64,000 nt of DNA, taken from positions 9,090,501 through 9,154,500 of the forward strand of contig NC_080577.1 of assembly GCF_029962835.1 (NCBI RefSeq). Reading direction: 5' to 3'. Shown one piece after another: positions 45,946 through 58,799 of this stretch. Position 1 is the stretch's first letter. Each line of letters opens with the position of its first letter. The position numbers were made by a program, and so were the translations under genes. The notes below the pieces were generated by a model. The model saw only the letters and a program-made list of their open reading frames with translations, ran no database searches and was not told the origin of the DNA. The stretch comes from Magnolia sinica (lineage: Eukaryota; Streptophyta; Magnoliopsida; Magnoliales; Magnoliaceae).

Positions 45946-46645
45946 CAAGGGTGTAAATTTAGCCCACCGACCCACGGTACCAAAAGATTGGCGGTGTCAC
46001 CGGCCTACATGGCTGTCAGGCCCAGCCCAGTAAAATAGCGTGCTATTCAATATCCTGGCCCATGGGACCGCTCATTTGGCAAGATTAATGGTCGGCGTGG
46101 TCTAGCCCCTCAAACGGCTAGTTTTGTGAAATTGATCATTTTGTCCTCCTCAATAACTATAAAACAATTAGTTTAGGTGTAAAAATATTCATTTGGCATT
46201 TAGAAAAATTATAAAATTATATCAAACTCTCTCATTTTCTCTCCTTCAAATCTCTCTAGTTCTCCAAATATTCAAGTTGTAAAGCTCTTAGTTTCTCGAG
46301 TTATCAAATTTTAAAACAATATATTTTGATCAAGAAAATTATCACTTCCTGTGAATCATCATATGTGATTGGGTGCCAACTTAGTTGGGATGTATTCAAC
46401 GGATTATAAATTTTGTAACATTCATTTCAACATTTGATTTATATATTAAATAAAGTGTAATTTTAAAATATATTAGTGTATTTGCTTTCATTTTGAATGG
46501 ATGTATAAGCACAGTGCGGCACAGCACAGTTAGCACGATAGGCATGCAGGCCATGCCGACCCTCACTTTCTTAAAAAAATAGCTTGGCATGGGGCACGGT
46601 TGGGTTTGAACTGTTCAAGCCCAACACGGCCCATTTGCACCCTTA
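45946..46645. mobile_element. probable hAT-like non-autonomous element
   Basis: Ends CAAGGGTGTAAATTTAGCCC and, inverted, TAAGGGTGCAAATGGGCC fit hAT termini, with GGCCC-rich subterminal parts and an AT-rich middle. No convincing 8-bp duplication, so the boundaries are tentative. Confidence 0.5.
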
Positions 46646-47024
46646 AGTGCGTGTGTGAAAAAAATTAAAAAAATAAAATAAAAGGCTACAATTATCTACA
46701 CTCAGCTGAGAAAAATTCTCAAGATCAATCGCTTGGGTAATCTGACCTTGGAGATTTTTTAGGAGTTGTCCATCTAGAGTCTGACTTTATAGACCATTGG
46801 TTAGATTACCTAACCATGTGAGCCTTGGGTCGAATGCCAAATAAAATGTGGAGCATCACTATGGTGTTAGACAGGAACAAATAGGCCAATGAAATCATGG
46901 ACTAAAAAAAATGAAGTGGAAAAAATGGCATTTTATTGGACTTAAAAAATGAAGTGAAAAAATGGTTTTATATGTATGGGTTCAAGCCTTATACGTACGT
47001 GGGAATTAGATCCTTGACCGGGGA

Positions 47025-47530
47025 CCTACCGTGATGTGTGTGCCTTATATCCCTGCTGTCCATCTGTTTTGAAAACTCATTTTAAGGTATGATATAAAAA
47101 ATGAAGCAGATCTAAATCTTAAGTGGACCATAATACAGGAAACAGCGGCAATCAATCATTAAAACCTTCATGTAGGCCACAAAAGTTTTGGATCAAGCTG
47201 ATATTTGTTTGGTATTTTCATCTGGGTCCTTATGACCTTATCAAAAGGTTGGATGTCAAATAAACATTCCAATGACGGAGTGGCCGTCACGAAGTTGTTG
47301 TGTTTTTTTTTTTTTAATGGTGGGGATTTAATCATGAATGTTTTGTGCGTTATGATTTAACTCAAATTTATATTTGCTTCACTTTTTGTATCATGCCCTA
47401 AAATGAGCTCTCAAAATGGATGAACGGTATTAGCGTTAAGGCACATACATTACAGTGGGCATCCCAGTTAAGGATCCATCAACCTTGATGCATCCGCATA
47501 TCCACCCAAACTGCATCTGTCGTTTATCAA
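47025..47530. mobile_element. palindromic MITE
   Basis: Left half (CTACCGTGATGTGTGTGCCT, TGCTGTCCATC), the middle (GTTTTGGATCAAGCTGATAT) and right half (CAAAATGGATGAACGG, ACATTACAGTGGGCA) are all present. Confidence 0.65.
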
Positions 47531-48134
47531 TGTGGCCCATCCATTTTTCCAGCTCATTTCAGCGGTTGAGCCCAAATTTGACACATTCCATGTGGAATGA
47601 TCCACTTAACATGCTTCATTTTTGGCTCAAGCCCTAAATAATTTTAGTAAAATGGATGGAATGAATGGATAAAACACATAAATCATGGTAGGGCCCATAA
47701 TTTACTGCATACTAAGTTACTCAGTGCACAATCTGCTTCCATTAGTGAGTATGTGTTAAATAAATAATAATAAATTTTCTATATCTATAGAAAATGATAT
47801 TTATAGATAGTGGAATGTTGATATCTTTGCCTCTTCAAATAATTCACATAAAAAATCAATCCACTTCTACTTAAACATTTTTACATCCTACTCAATTTCA
47901 CAAATGGGTGGCAACTGCTGGTCTTTATTTTTTAAATTGCTTTAATTTTTTAATACAATATGTTTTTTAAAATAAAATGTTTAATTATATGTGTTTTCTA
48001 ATAAAATAAATAAATTCTGGGTATAAAATGAGTTTTGCGGACAAAGCCTCTATCATACACCTAGGCCATCCATACATCCATATGGAATCTTGGCTGCGTG
48101 GCATGCTCTGGGTGAGCTGTCAACTTCTTTCACT
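47531..48134. other. AT-rich spacer with a MITE fragment
   Basis: A short hairpin-like piece (47530-47700, CCATCCATTTTTCCAGCTCA with AAAATGGATGGAATGAATGG) is an internally deleted family member. The rest is AT-rich. Confidence 0.4.
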
Positions 48135-48690
48135 ATCGAATCACGGGAGTGGATTCCTTACGATCCGGCCTCACGGCCTCACCCAAGATGGTGAGGCCCT
48201 TACTGTGGGGCCCACCTTGATGTATGTATACTATATCCACGCCGTCCATCTGTTTTTTCAGATCATTTACCGTATAAGTCCATGAATTAAGAAGAGCCAA
48301 ATCTCAGGTGAACCATACTATAGGAAACAGTGGTGATTGAACGCCTTACCATTAAAAAAATTCCTAAGGCCCACTGTGATTTTTATTTGCCATCCAACCT
48401 GTTGATAAGGTCACAAGGACCCGGATGAAGGGAAAAAACAAATATCAGCTTGATCCAAAACTTACGTGGCCCGTTAATGGTCAATCACGACTGTTTTCTA
48501 TGGTATTGTCCACCTAACAATTGGATCTACTTCATTTTTGTTTATCATGGCCTAAAATTATCTGGAAAAAGGTATGGACGGTGTGGATATAGAATACATG
48601 CATCAACATGGCCCCATGGTAAGCGCCGCACTGTATTTGGTGAAGCCGGGGCCGCACCTAATCCGCTCCCAGCTACTCACGTGCCGACGT
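48135..48690. mobile_element. palindromic MITE with GGAGYGGATT ends
   Basis: Left GGGAGTGGATTCCTTACGAT and right, inverted, GGGAGCGGATTAGGTGCGGC. Both run inward to the GTGGGGCCCACCTTGATGTA / CATCAACATGGCCCCAT halves. Confidence 0.68.
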
Positions 48691-48699
48691 GGCAATTTT

Positions 48700-49365
48700 T
48701 TTGAGATGTGTGTCATTGATCTTAACGGCCCCACCGTCTACGTTCCCTTGAAAAGAGTCAGGCTGCACCGCATATAAGATGGGCTGCTCTAGTTAGGGCT
48801 GAGCTGGCCAGTCGATCTTTAGGGCATGGCCCACTTTGGGCTGGCGCTTGCACTGTAGTACTAAGGCTTGATGGGTGGACCGGGCCTAAATTAAGCCCAT
48901 TTACTAACGGGCCAGGCTCGGGCTGTATATATGAACCAGTGTGGGCAGTTTAGCCTAGCCCGTTTAAGTTTTCAAGGGCACTTTGGCCAATATCTTCCAT
49001 GGCTGGTATGCCAATTTGAACAGCTTAGATCTTGCACAATAGAGGCTGGCAGGGATTGGGCTCGGGCCAGAATCAGGCCCGTACCTTGAACCGTCATCAC
49101 GAATAGGGCTTGGGTACGTTTGCCTTGGTTCATCACTGGTCCAGAACTAACCAGACCTGGTTTGTATTTTGTGGACCGGGCTTTGACAGACCTCACCGGG
49201 ACGCAACTCCAGTCCGTTGACAACCTACCTCTGGTCCACCATATCAAGATGAATGGGCCCGGCTGATGAATGGCCTTAGTTCCCACTCGTTTGATACGCA
49301 CGCTTGTAATCTACACCCGAATACTCTCTGCACATCTGGTTGTTATTTTGTCACGCACCTCCCAG
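48700..49365. other. GGGCC-rich spacer, hAT-like debris
   Basis: Repeated GGGCT / AGCCC motifs (48790-49260) resemble hAT subterminal sequence. TTAGGGCTGAGC at 48796 could be one terminus, but no partner with a target duplication was found. Confidence 0.35.
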
Positions 49366-49775
49366 CTTTCGGGAGCGGATTAGGCGCTGTCCTGGCTGGA
49401 CTCAACCAAGACGGTGCGGCCCTTACTGTGGGGCCCACCTTGATGTATGTATTTTATATCCGCACCGTCCCATCATACACGTTTGTGCGACCTTACCAAC
49501 AGATTGGATGTAAAATAAAAATTATGGTGGGCCTTTGGAAGTTTTCAACGGTGGGTGTTCAATCACCACTGTTTCCTATAATACAAATCACTTGAGATTT
49601 GGATTTAGTTCATTCTGCAGCTCATGCCTTAAAATGATCTCGAAAAACAGATAACAGATAGACAGCATGGATGTATAATACATACATCAAGGTGGGCCAT
49701 ATGGTAAGGGTCACACCATCTTAGGTGAGGCTGGGTCGCAGCTAATCCACTTCCCAGTTTTCCACCTTTCCATGC
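49366..49775. mobile_element. internally deleted palindromic MITE, relative of the 48135 copy
   Basis: Ends CGGGAGCGGATTAGGCGCTG and, inverted, TGGGAAGTGGATTAGCTGCG. GTGGGGCCCACCTTGATGTA is identical to the 48135 copy. Most of the left core is deleted. Confidence 0.68.
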
Positions 49776-50600
49776 AACCGACCGACAGACTAACTTCTAA
49801 TGTCCAATCCAAGTGCATTTTAGAAGTATCCCTGCCGGCTGCCGCACATAACTTGAGCAGCATCCCTATTATTAATCACACGGAGTTGCCTATCTCATGT
49901 CATTTCAATCATTTCACGTGAGTAGTCGGCTTTCACGCTCCATACTACACTTGAAAATTGTTAAGGAGCTTGTGCCGCACAAGTACTGTGAAGCTTATGT
50001 GATGATAGTGTGGCTTTCACTCTGTCCATCCGTTGCACCAACTCATTTTTATCTTACAATCCAAAAAAACTTACAGATTAGAAATAAAACAAGCACAAAA
50101 TAGGAAACATTTAGGATCATTATACCACTCTTCAAACTGAGTACAACTTGGCGAACCATCAATATAAGTGAGACTCTAATTGTAGGCCTACTTAGATGTA
50201 TTCATTGTATATCCATGCTGCCTAACTTGTTTGCAAGTTCAATCTCAAGGCAGGTCACGCTCCATGACTCAATGGCAGATGCATTGTGTTTCAATACTGA
50301 TGTCATGGGTTCGAGTGGATAAAAAAAAAAAATAAATAACCTTCAATCATAAGGGGTGGCATGGCCATGGGAAATGATGTATTGTTTTCCATGAAATCCA
50401 CTTTCTATAATTTGGTGAGCGTTTATTCTTTTATTTTTATTTTTTGTGAAAAATGCCATTACTCACCTTTTATTTTCTAGAAAAATAAATGTACTTATTT
50501 TCCCTCCTCTACCCTTAAGTAATGCATTTTTTTTTTTTTTTTTTATAAAAGGAAAATGCGTTTCTCAAGGGTTAAAGCTCAAATGCGCTATTATTCATGT
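49776..50600. other. gene-free spacer
   Basis: AT-rich, with poly-A/T runs and a possible SINE fragment at about 50245-50340 (GGGTTCGAGTGG then poly-A). Confidence 0.4.
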
Positions 50601-50624
50601 TCAATCACCTTATATACACTATAC

Positions 50625-51085
50625 ATGCCAAATGAGACATTGGCCATCTTTAGTCATGCCCTCACATGTGTCATCATCTATCTTATCTTATACCCTATAT
50701 TTAAAGAGCCCCCAATATACTAATGTGCTACATATGTCACCATTCATCTTCTCTTGCACTTCACATGTGTTATTATGCCACATGTACCAACATTTATTTT
50801 ACTTATGCCCCACATGAACCAATGTGTCACACATGCTATTATCCATATTCAATTCTCCAAATATTCCATGTGCCAATGGTGCCAATTTACACCAGTGTCA
50901 TCATTTAGCCTTAGTGCCCATATGTCCAGTGTGTCAATCCATGTCCTGTGCCTCTGTACAACTTCAAGCACCTCGCATGTACGACACGTGTCATAATTTA
51001 ACTTCAAGTCTCACATATGACATGTATGCCACATGTGACACTATTCATCTTTAAGCATCCCACATGTGCCATATGTGTTGGCACA
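50625..51085. repeat. degenerate minisatellite, units of about 50 bp
   Basis: About eight units centred on CACATGTG-type palindromes followed by (C/T)AT(C/T)ATTCATCTT-like words, spaced roughly 42-67 bp (landmarks near 50669, 50736, 50785, 50838, 50898, 50988, 51038). The long open frames across it arise from the repeat. Confidence 0.6.
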
Positions 51086-53877
51086 TGCTAGTGACTACCT
51101 AAATCTCATCGAGAAAAGTTTTTTTCTTGCCAAACAACAAGTTTTAAAATAAATTTTAAATCCTACAAAAATGGTGTTATAAATTAGATAAGGAAAACAA
51201 CATTTCTTTTTCCTGGTTTCTTAGAAATAAGTTTTTTTCAAAAAACACCATTTCTTTTCTCAAGCTTTTCATGAATCCAAACAAACCATAATGGTGTAAG
51301 GTGTAAAAGATCCAGGTTCCACAAATCCCTGATGGCTTTCTAAATAAGTACACAATTTCAATACTATTATATTGATTTCCTTACTGGATTCATAATTTTA
51401 TCATATCATTCTTCAATTTAAAATTATAAATGGTTGAACAAAATCCTAACCATGAGGGTTTGTTTGTTGATATTGAGCTATTAGATATTTTTTATTTTCC
51501 AATCCTAGATATTTAACAATCCTAACATGATTACGAGTAATTTTTAAATAAGATAGAAATAACTCTAAAAATAAGAAAATATTATAAAAATCTATATTTA
51601 TAAAAAATACTAAAATTTTCATAAAATCTCTCTCTTTTTTTAAATTTTTTTAATTTTTTTTAATACCTTGGATGACCCTTTATGACGCAGGGATGAATGT
51701 GATGAGGACGATCACTGTCTTCCTCAAGGATAACTACTCCGAATCCACAGAGCTTCTCTGGACTCCTCACAGAGATTTCTCGAATCTACGAGGAAAGAAA
51801 GCAAGAAAATAGAAATAAATTCTAATAAATTCAAAATTGATTAATTGATTCATAAAAACAAGTTCACAACCCTTTAAATGGGGGTACCAAGCAATAAGAA
51901 AGAAATCAGAAGCAAACTAAAATTAAAACTCCTATAAATTCGCAACTTACTATAAATAGTAAAATTACTTTTTATAGTAAGTTTCATATGTAGCTTAACC
52001 ACGTTATTCTCCTAATTATTCTAAGCACTTTTCATGCTGGACACAACTTCTAAAGCTCAACGAATGAAGAGTTATAATCAAACTAAAACTTACTATTTAT
52101 AGTAAAACGGAACTAAACATGGAATTTCACCGTCAATAGGATGGAATCTCGCAAATTTCGGCATGGGCAACCTGGTATAGCCAGGTTGGTTGGCTAAATT
52201 AGCTCGTTCTACCCCAAAATCATATATGGTACGTCGATTAACTCATTCCGGTTTGCGAGATATGCTTATTTTATGGTTCGATGGTCTGGATCACTTCTGT
52301 CGTTGACCGGGCCTTTTCTGATCCATCTTGCCATGTAACTGTCCGCGACCCGCTCTGCATCACTTTACCGTAAAGATTGATAGGTTGTGTGTCCCGTAAC
52401 AATACCCATATCAAAAGTTACACCTGATTTATAGTTCACACTTCAAACGACAATTACTCCGTCCTCATATTGAATTTCTTCCGACTGAACACATCTGTGG
52501 TCTAATTACATCATATGCTAAATGGGACTGGACCTGTATCCGGGGAACTACCACTTCTGTTTAGCCTTCTTTTAATCCACCCATGCTAAGAATATAACTG
52601 TGACACGTCTTACATCAAGGACTCATCAAATTGTGGCCCATCTAAAGTCAAGTAGAATTGGGTAATTCGGTCACCATCAAAGGTTGAAGCCATTCATCCA
52701 GTTAATTATGGCATATGGTCAGGGTGCAAACGAGGGCCCACAAAAGGGAGCAGGCACATGGAAAATGACTGTAACCTGCTCCCCAGCAACCCTTGACGTG
52801 GCCCATGAAAAGATACGGTGTAAGCACATCAGATGGGCCTGTAGTAGAAAGGCATTTCATTTCACTTCACATCGGAGTGATTTACGGGACCATCTAATCA
52901 CGTACGTGGCATCTTTCACTTCCATTCTCACCGTCTTTTGTAACCATATCAATTATGTTGTGTTGTCCATTTCTTAAGATGAGATGGGACACGAAGAAGA
53001 ACCAAAACTCAGGTGGGCCACACAAGTAAGGATTGAACGCTCACCGTTGAAATCTTACAGTGGGGTCACAGAATTTTTGGAATCGCTTTATAAACCGGTC
53101 TTACAGATTTTTCGAAGAAAAGTCTTTGCAAAAGTTCTCTTTCAGATTTCTCTCTCCACGTGCGTTGCACCTGACATACCCCAGTGATAATAATTGAAGA
53201 AGGGAATGGCACGTGTTGTCCTATCCATTTGAGCTGTGTGGGGCATATGATGTTTGATTGCCATCTAATCCGTCCGCAATGTTAGGCCCAGGTCCCAAAA
53301 TCAAGCCTACATTGAACGGGAATGATCACAATGCCTTTGTACATGCGTGGGAGTTCTGCGTGCCCATTGATGTTTGAGCGCTATCAATTAGGCGCAGGTC
53401 CCAAAATCGAGCGTGGCTGATAACTCAGGTGCACCTTAACAAATAACAGAGGATATAAGGGATCGAAGCCCAGACCTCAGTGTTTAAACGAGATATCTTT
53501 CACTCAGTCTAGCACAGTTAGCTTTGGATCAGGGTGGAAAGTAGAGTTCACAGGTTATTAAATTAATTTCTTATGGGGATGGCCCACCACAGTAGCTTCC
53601 TACTGTGGTCCTCATGCGTCACCCTTGCGTTAGTTTGGTCCTCGAGCGCCGCCCTACTGCAGGGGGCATGGGCCGCATGGCGCACCACTCTTCAAAAAAG
53701 GAAAAATAAAAGTGGGACCCATTAGAACTTACAGTGTGGTAGATTTTTGGGCCATGGATCTTCCAATATGTGGCCCACAATTCATCATCATCCTTTCAAT
53801 TAATTAGGGTCGGCGGTTGGCAGATGGCCCACAATTAGGATGCTGATTGCCTGCGACCTTGTGTTCCAGCTGTCTGA
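51086..53877. other. gene-free spacer
   Basis: AT-rich to about 52100, then mixed sequence. No family-level coding similarity was seen. A tRNA-like word (GGGATCGAAGCCCAGACC) near 53458 is too isolated to call. Confidence 0.4.
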
Positions 53878-54400
53878 AGCTTGGTGGGGGCCACCATGAT
53901 GTTTATGAGAAATCTATCCTGTCCATCCGTTTTGAGATCTCATGTTAACATATAAGATAAAAAAATGAGGCATATCTAAAATTCAACTGAGCTGCACAAC
54001 TGTAAAACAGCGAGGATTGAACGCCCGCCGTTGAAACATTTTCTGGGCCACAGTTTTTTGTATGGGGCTAATAATTTTGTGTTTTCAGTTCATCCCAGTG
54101 GGAATGACCCTGTGAACAGTTTGGATGGCATGTGAAACATTTTTAAGTAAACCTCAGGAAGGTTAAAACCGGCCTCATTATCTTGATTGTGTATCACGTG
54201 ATGTTTTGAATTTTTCCTCAATCCATAACTGCGTTTTATCGTGAACAGGTAAGATGACAAGAACAGTATTGTGGGCCCTAGGAAGGTTTCAACAGTGGAA
54301 ATCATTATTTCCATTGTTTCCTGTGGTGTAATCCACTTGAGCGTTGGATGTGATTCAAGTTCGGGGTCAACCCCAAAAATAAGTTAGAAAAATGGATGAA
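53878..54400. mobile_element. palindromic MITE
   Basis: Left half (GGTGGGGGCCACCATGATGT, CCTGTCCATCCG), centre (CCGCCGTTGAAACATTTTC and AAGGTTTCAACAGTGG), and a right half ending near AAAATGGATGAAC without the final GTGGGCCCCAC. Confidence 0.6.
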
Positions 54401-56289
54401 CATTTCCTGTGGTGGAAATGCCTCTTGTAAGATGACAAACTCAGGTGTTGGAGATGCCCTTCGTAAGATTAAAGGTTTGAGGGTAGGGGATGCCCATTCC
54501 AGGGTCAAAGGTTCACAATTTGGGTTATTGTGGGGTGCCCCTTGCATAGTGGGGGATAATGATGAAGGATGGGAGAATAACTCGGTAGGAGCCGTTGCAA
54601 GACCAACGGCAGAAAAAATTAGACCGTATGGGAGAGAAGTATTCTAACTTCAATGCCATCAATGGCAGGACCTCCCAATGAGTTGGGGCAAACTTGGTGT
54701 CATAGCAGGGGATTTTGGAAAATGTTTGTTGGAGCAACAACAATAGCCAATGTGGTGAATACAATCTTTTGGCTATCATCAATTAGATCTTAGACCACAT
54801 GCTTTAGAGTGAAACACACAATTTTTTGTATGACCACACAATTAGTTGTATACACAGTACTCATTTTTGTTATAGTTGGGAGGTAAAAGATTTGGAAGGG
54901 GTTTATGATATAAAGGGTGAGAAGTTGCTTTTGCACTAGTGTAGTTATGATTTGGCTGTATGTTTGCACTAGTGGAGTGAACTTCCTAAGATCCCTGCCA
55001 ATTTTGGTACGGGTATTATGCATTCCTATTGGGTTGTTGTTGTGGTGGCGGCGGCAACGATGGTAGATGTGGTTGATATCTTTGTTAGGATTGCTGAGGT
55101 TAGTAATACTGATGTTGTTGGCATCTCTATTGGGAAGCGTATTGGTTGCCTTAAGCAGAGGCAACGATGTTATTAATTCTATCATTCGTTGGATGAGACC
55201 ATTGTTATTTCCTTTCCTGTACCCTATAAGTCCCCTAGCGGCAAGGCTTGGCTCGCTTCTTCTGCATAGTGGTTGACTTCTTTAATCCTATGACATTCTA
55301 TCATTCGTTGGATGAGACCATTGTTATTTCCTTTCCTGTACCCTATAAGTCCCCTAGCGGCAAGGCTTGGCTCGCTTCTTCTGCATAGTGGTTGACTTCT
55401 TTAATCCTATGACTCTCGCAAGGGGGAGCTTGTTAAAAGAGACTGGCTTTCTAGTTGTGGAAAGTTGCTGGTATTGATTAGTACTCCTATTAGGAGGATG
55501 TTTAAAGACAAGGAAGTGACCCCCATTTTGCGTTATCTGCCATTCCCTAATGACTGGGGGGAGTGTTGTTGGGCTTGGAAGTGGCCCTTGCCAAGGGCCA
55601 AGGGTATCTGTCAGGACTTGCCCCTGACTTCCGTTAGGGAAAGTTGCTGCTATTGTAAATTGGCTGAGAATCCCAACTGTGAGATGTAACTGGAAGTGTC
55701 TCTCATTTGTGAGAGAATACTAAAAGAAATGCCCTAAGGTGGAAGGTTATGCTAGCTGAAGGCCTCTGCTGGGAGGGTATCAAGTGTCTCGCATGGACTT
55801 TGATGGCTTTAGTTGGATTAAGCTTGTGGCTGTTATTGTTGTGCTGGTCAGGTTGGGTGTTAATGGCTAGGACTTGTGCTTGTATGAGTTGAAGAAGCAT
55901 CTTCTACATGGTCTTTATGCTTTGTGCCAGTTCTTGGATGCAAGAAATAGGAATGGATTCTTTTATGCTTAACCATGGAGGAGAGGCCTCATGCATTCAG
56001 AAAGCTGGGAAAGAGAGAGCTCCTTCTGCTTGGGTTGCCATAGCCATTCTGGATCTAGTATGGATCAACCTGCGATAGAAGGGGTTTGCGCAATGATTGT
56101 GGATTTTTTATTTTTTATTTTTTCTTCAGGTTTTCATTTTTTTTTAAAGATTGTGATGAATGCTGATGCTGGAATGCAGATATTAAGTGCAAGAATTACA
56201 ATCCTTTACATTCATAGTGCCCTATTTTTCAAGTCGGGTCTCAACTTGTACAACTAACACATTCCTAATGGAGTTGCTATTCTGTTGAC
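54401..56289. other. spacer of unknown origin
   Basis: GT-rich, moderately unique sequence (54600-56280) with several words like those of retrotransposon leaders (for example CTATGACACCAAGTTTGCCC on the minus strand near 54690), but no protein domain. Contains the 119-bp duplication. Confidence 0.35.
55176..55413. repeat. exact tandem duplication, 2 x 119 bp
   Basis: 55176-55294 and 55295-55413 are identical over all 119 bases, so the event is recent or the region is subject to conversion. No gene is interrupted. Confidence 0.95.
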
Positions 56290-56448
56290 ACTGGATGGCA
56301 GGAGAATCACGCATGAGAGGGGGCTTTTCGACTTCGTCTTTTTTTTTTTTGGGTATAATTATGACTCAGGGTATTGTATATTTGACTTGGAGTCGCCATT
56401 ACCCAGTTACTCGAATTTCCGTAGTTGGCTAAACCCTGCAGAATTTAT

Positions 56449-57133
56449 TAGGGTCGAAAGTCGGGCGGGTTGGGTCGGGTTGGTGCTCAACCATAGCCCA
56501 ACCCAAAGTTCCTATACCTCAACCCTAACCCAACCCAACCCAATCTTGAGCTGGGAATTCTCAACCCATGCCCAACCCAAGCGGGCTCGGTTGGGTTGGC
56601 CGGGTTGGTCGGGTGGATATATGCTAATATCTTCGTTATTATATTAGCCTATTATATTTTTAATACACGTCTTATTTTTTTACCTATGTTTTCATTAATT
56701 ATATATGTAATTATTTATAGTAAAGGAGTTCATTTTTTCTAAACAAACAAGCTAAAATATAGGATAACTACTTCTTTAAAAGTCGTGTTGTGTAGCATGC
56801 AATCCATTTGGGAGAGAGAAATCCTGCATATCTTGTTAGCTTAAGTAATCGAAAATGACGTGGACCAATGAAACCTAACGGCATTGAAATTTCTATACCT
56901 TCAACAAATATGATCCGCACTTAATTATAATTTATAAGGAACTTATATATCAATCGGGTTCGAGTTGGGTCGAGCAACCTGAGACCTCAACCCGAGCCCG
57001 ACCCAAGTTTTATTGGGTTGGTGTTTGTATAACCCAAGCCCGAGACCAAACCCGATACATTCTGCCCAAGCCCAACCCAATGTCATGTCGATCATGGGTC
57101 GATCGGGTTGAACCCGCCCAACTTTCAACCTTA
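56449..57133. mobile_element. hAT-type non-autonomous element, 685 bp, perfect 8-bp target duplication
   Basis: Inverted ends TAGGGTCGAAAGTCGGGCGG and TAAGGTTGAAAGTTGGGCGG. GAATTTAT flanks both sides exactly (56441-56448 and 57134-57141). Subterminal GGGTTGGGT / ACCCAACCC arrays surround an AT-rich middle. No transposase frame. Confidence 0.92.
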
Positions 57134-57555
57134 GAATTTATAGACTAAAGAATATGAGGATTCTTTTGTCCAATTAATTTCTTATATGCAAATCGGGATT
57201 CTGAGTAAGGGATCACAATGATAAAGAAGAAAGGTATTAGGCACTCTTCCTGCTCATACGAACGTATGGTCTTTACTTTAAAAGACTTGATGAAATACAA
57301 GTGATTAGATTAATTCTTGCACCCGGATGATATAATGAGGTGCATGATATGCAGTGTTGTTAGGCGTAGAAGCGTCACCTAGACGTGATCCAAACATGAA
57401 TCAAACAAATGAAGAGATAGAAAATTCATACATGCCCAAAGAACACATCAATTTATGTGGAAAACCCCTTTAGAAAAAAAAACCACGGCACTGAGTGACA
57501 AACAATCCATTATGAAAAGTTACAAGAGATGGAATCAACGTACATGTAAACCCCA

Positions 57556-57609
57556 TATTAGAAAATCCTAAATCCCTTTCTCTATTAGAAAATCCTAAAT
57601 CCCTTCCTC
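57556..57609. repeat. 27-bp tandem duplication
   Basis: Two copies of TATTAGAAAATCCTAAATCC plus CTT(T/C)CTC, with one mismatch. Confidence 0.85.
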
Positions 57610-58799
57610 CAAGCCCTAGCTCTCTCTAGAACAAGCTTCCAATCTCCTAGAATTACCCTAATCCCGTATTACACCCGTATATATAACCCGGATCCAGAAT
57701 TAGAAAAAAATTGTGCACTTACATAGAAGTTGTGCAAATTGTCAATAAAACCTTTGATAGGATTCAGTGACGTTGATGGCCTATCGATGGGATTGATCCC
57801 ACCTTTGATGGAATCGAAGATACTCAAAAGTGTCTAATGAGCATTTGGAAAAAAAAAATAATCCGAAATTACCCGATTGAATTGACCATGGTGTCAATCC
57901 GATCGATTTTATTTTTTTTCCAACACAGATTAAAGGCGTCAAATTTCAATAGCGTGGCAAAGCGTTACCTACTTTAAGTGATGGATCGGGAAAGACTTCT
58001 TTACTCAGACTCATCTACTTGGAGAAGTGATCGAAATCCAATCAATCCTAGTTTTTGATAGGCATGATCTGATATCCCGACGAGTCATAGAGCATATACT
58101 CGAATTGACCGAATGAACAAAAGGATTGAGGATGGAGATAACAATGCAAAATGTTGATGCAAATATGAATGAATTTAATTAGAGCTGAGTGAATGGATTG
58201 TTGCAGGGACATATTGGAGTTCGTTGAATCGGCCTTTTGGTGGCTCGGGTGGCTAGGATTTGGGCTTAGCTAACCTTGCCTAAGGCTAAAAGAGTTTTCT
58301 CTACTTCACCCTTCTCTATTTAGTAGATGGATTGGCTTAAGATTAAATATGGAAGAGAGTTTTGGTGAGTGATAAGTGATGGAAGATGATCTTGAAATGA
58401 GAAAGAAAAATGGGTCTTTATAGGTGTCTTAGGTGGCACTTTTGTAATTTTAAGGATGTTCAAGTACTAAAGTAGGTTTTAAGGGTTGTGATTGGCTACA
58501 GGGATGGGTGTGCCACATGGGTTGGCCAGATCCGACTGCAGGAAGCATAATTTAGTGAAAAATTAGGGATAAAAAGATCATTTTAGTCCAAGTAGAACTC
58601 TCAAGGTGGGGGGTTTTGTTTCTCTCTCCTTCACTCGCGATGACATGTTATGAAATTTCACGTGACGGGTGACACACGTGTGGCCACCACATGGGTCTTG
58701 GTTTTAGCTGAGAGCCCAAGTGAGGTCTTGGTTCCCCTATGATGTGCTTCATTTTGCTTTATCGTGGTCCCAACACTAAATGGGGCCGAACTTGGATGA

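Larger units (their letters stand above)
56290..58400. mobile_element. possible remnant of a non-autonomous LTR element, carrying a hAT insertion
   Basis: GACTTGGAGTCGCCATT (56387) and GGTATTAGGCACTC (57233) resemble conserved leader words of plant Ty3-type non-autonomous elements, and TGTGGAAAACCCCTTT (57457) resembles retroelement LTR sequence. No LTR pair or domain was found, so the boundaries and the call are weak. Confidence 0.3.

Noticed and set aside
50446-51054. Overlapping open frames of 61-123 codons
   Set aside because: Produced by the degenerate minisatellite; the His/Cys-rich look comes from CACATGT repeats.
50600-51090. CRISPR-like array
   Set aside because: Units are degenerate with no constant repeat and unique spacer pattern, and the DNA is a plant nuclear sequence.
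53440-53520. Possible tRNA (GGGATCGAAGCCCAGACC)
   Set aside because: No matching acceptor stem or anticodon arm around it; probably a decayed SINE piece.
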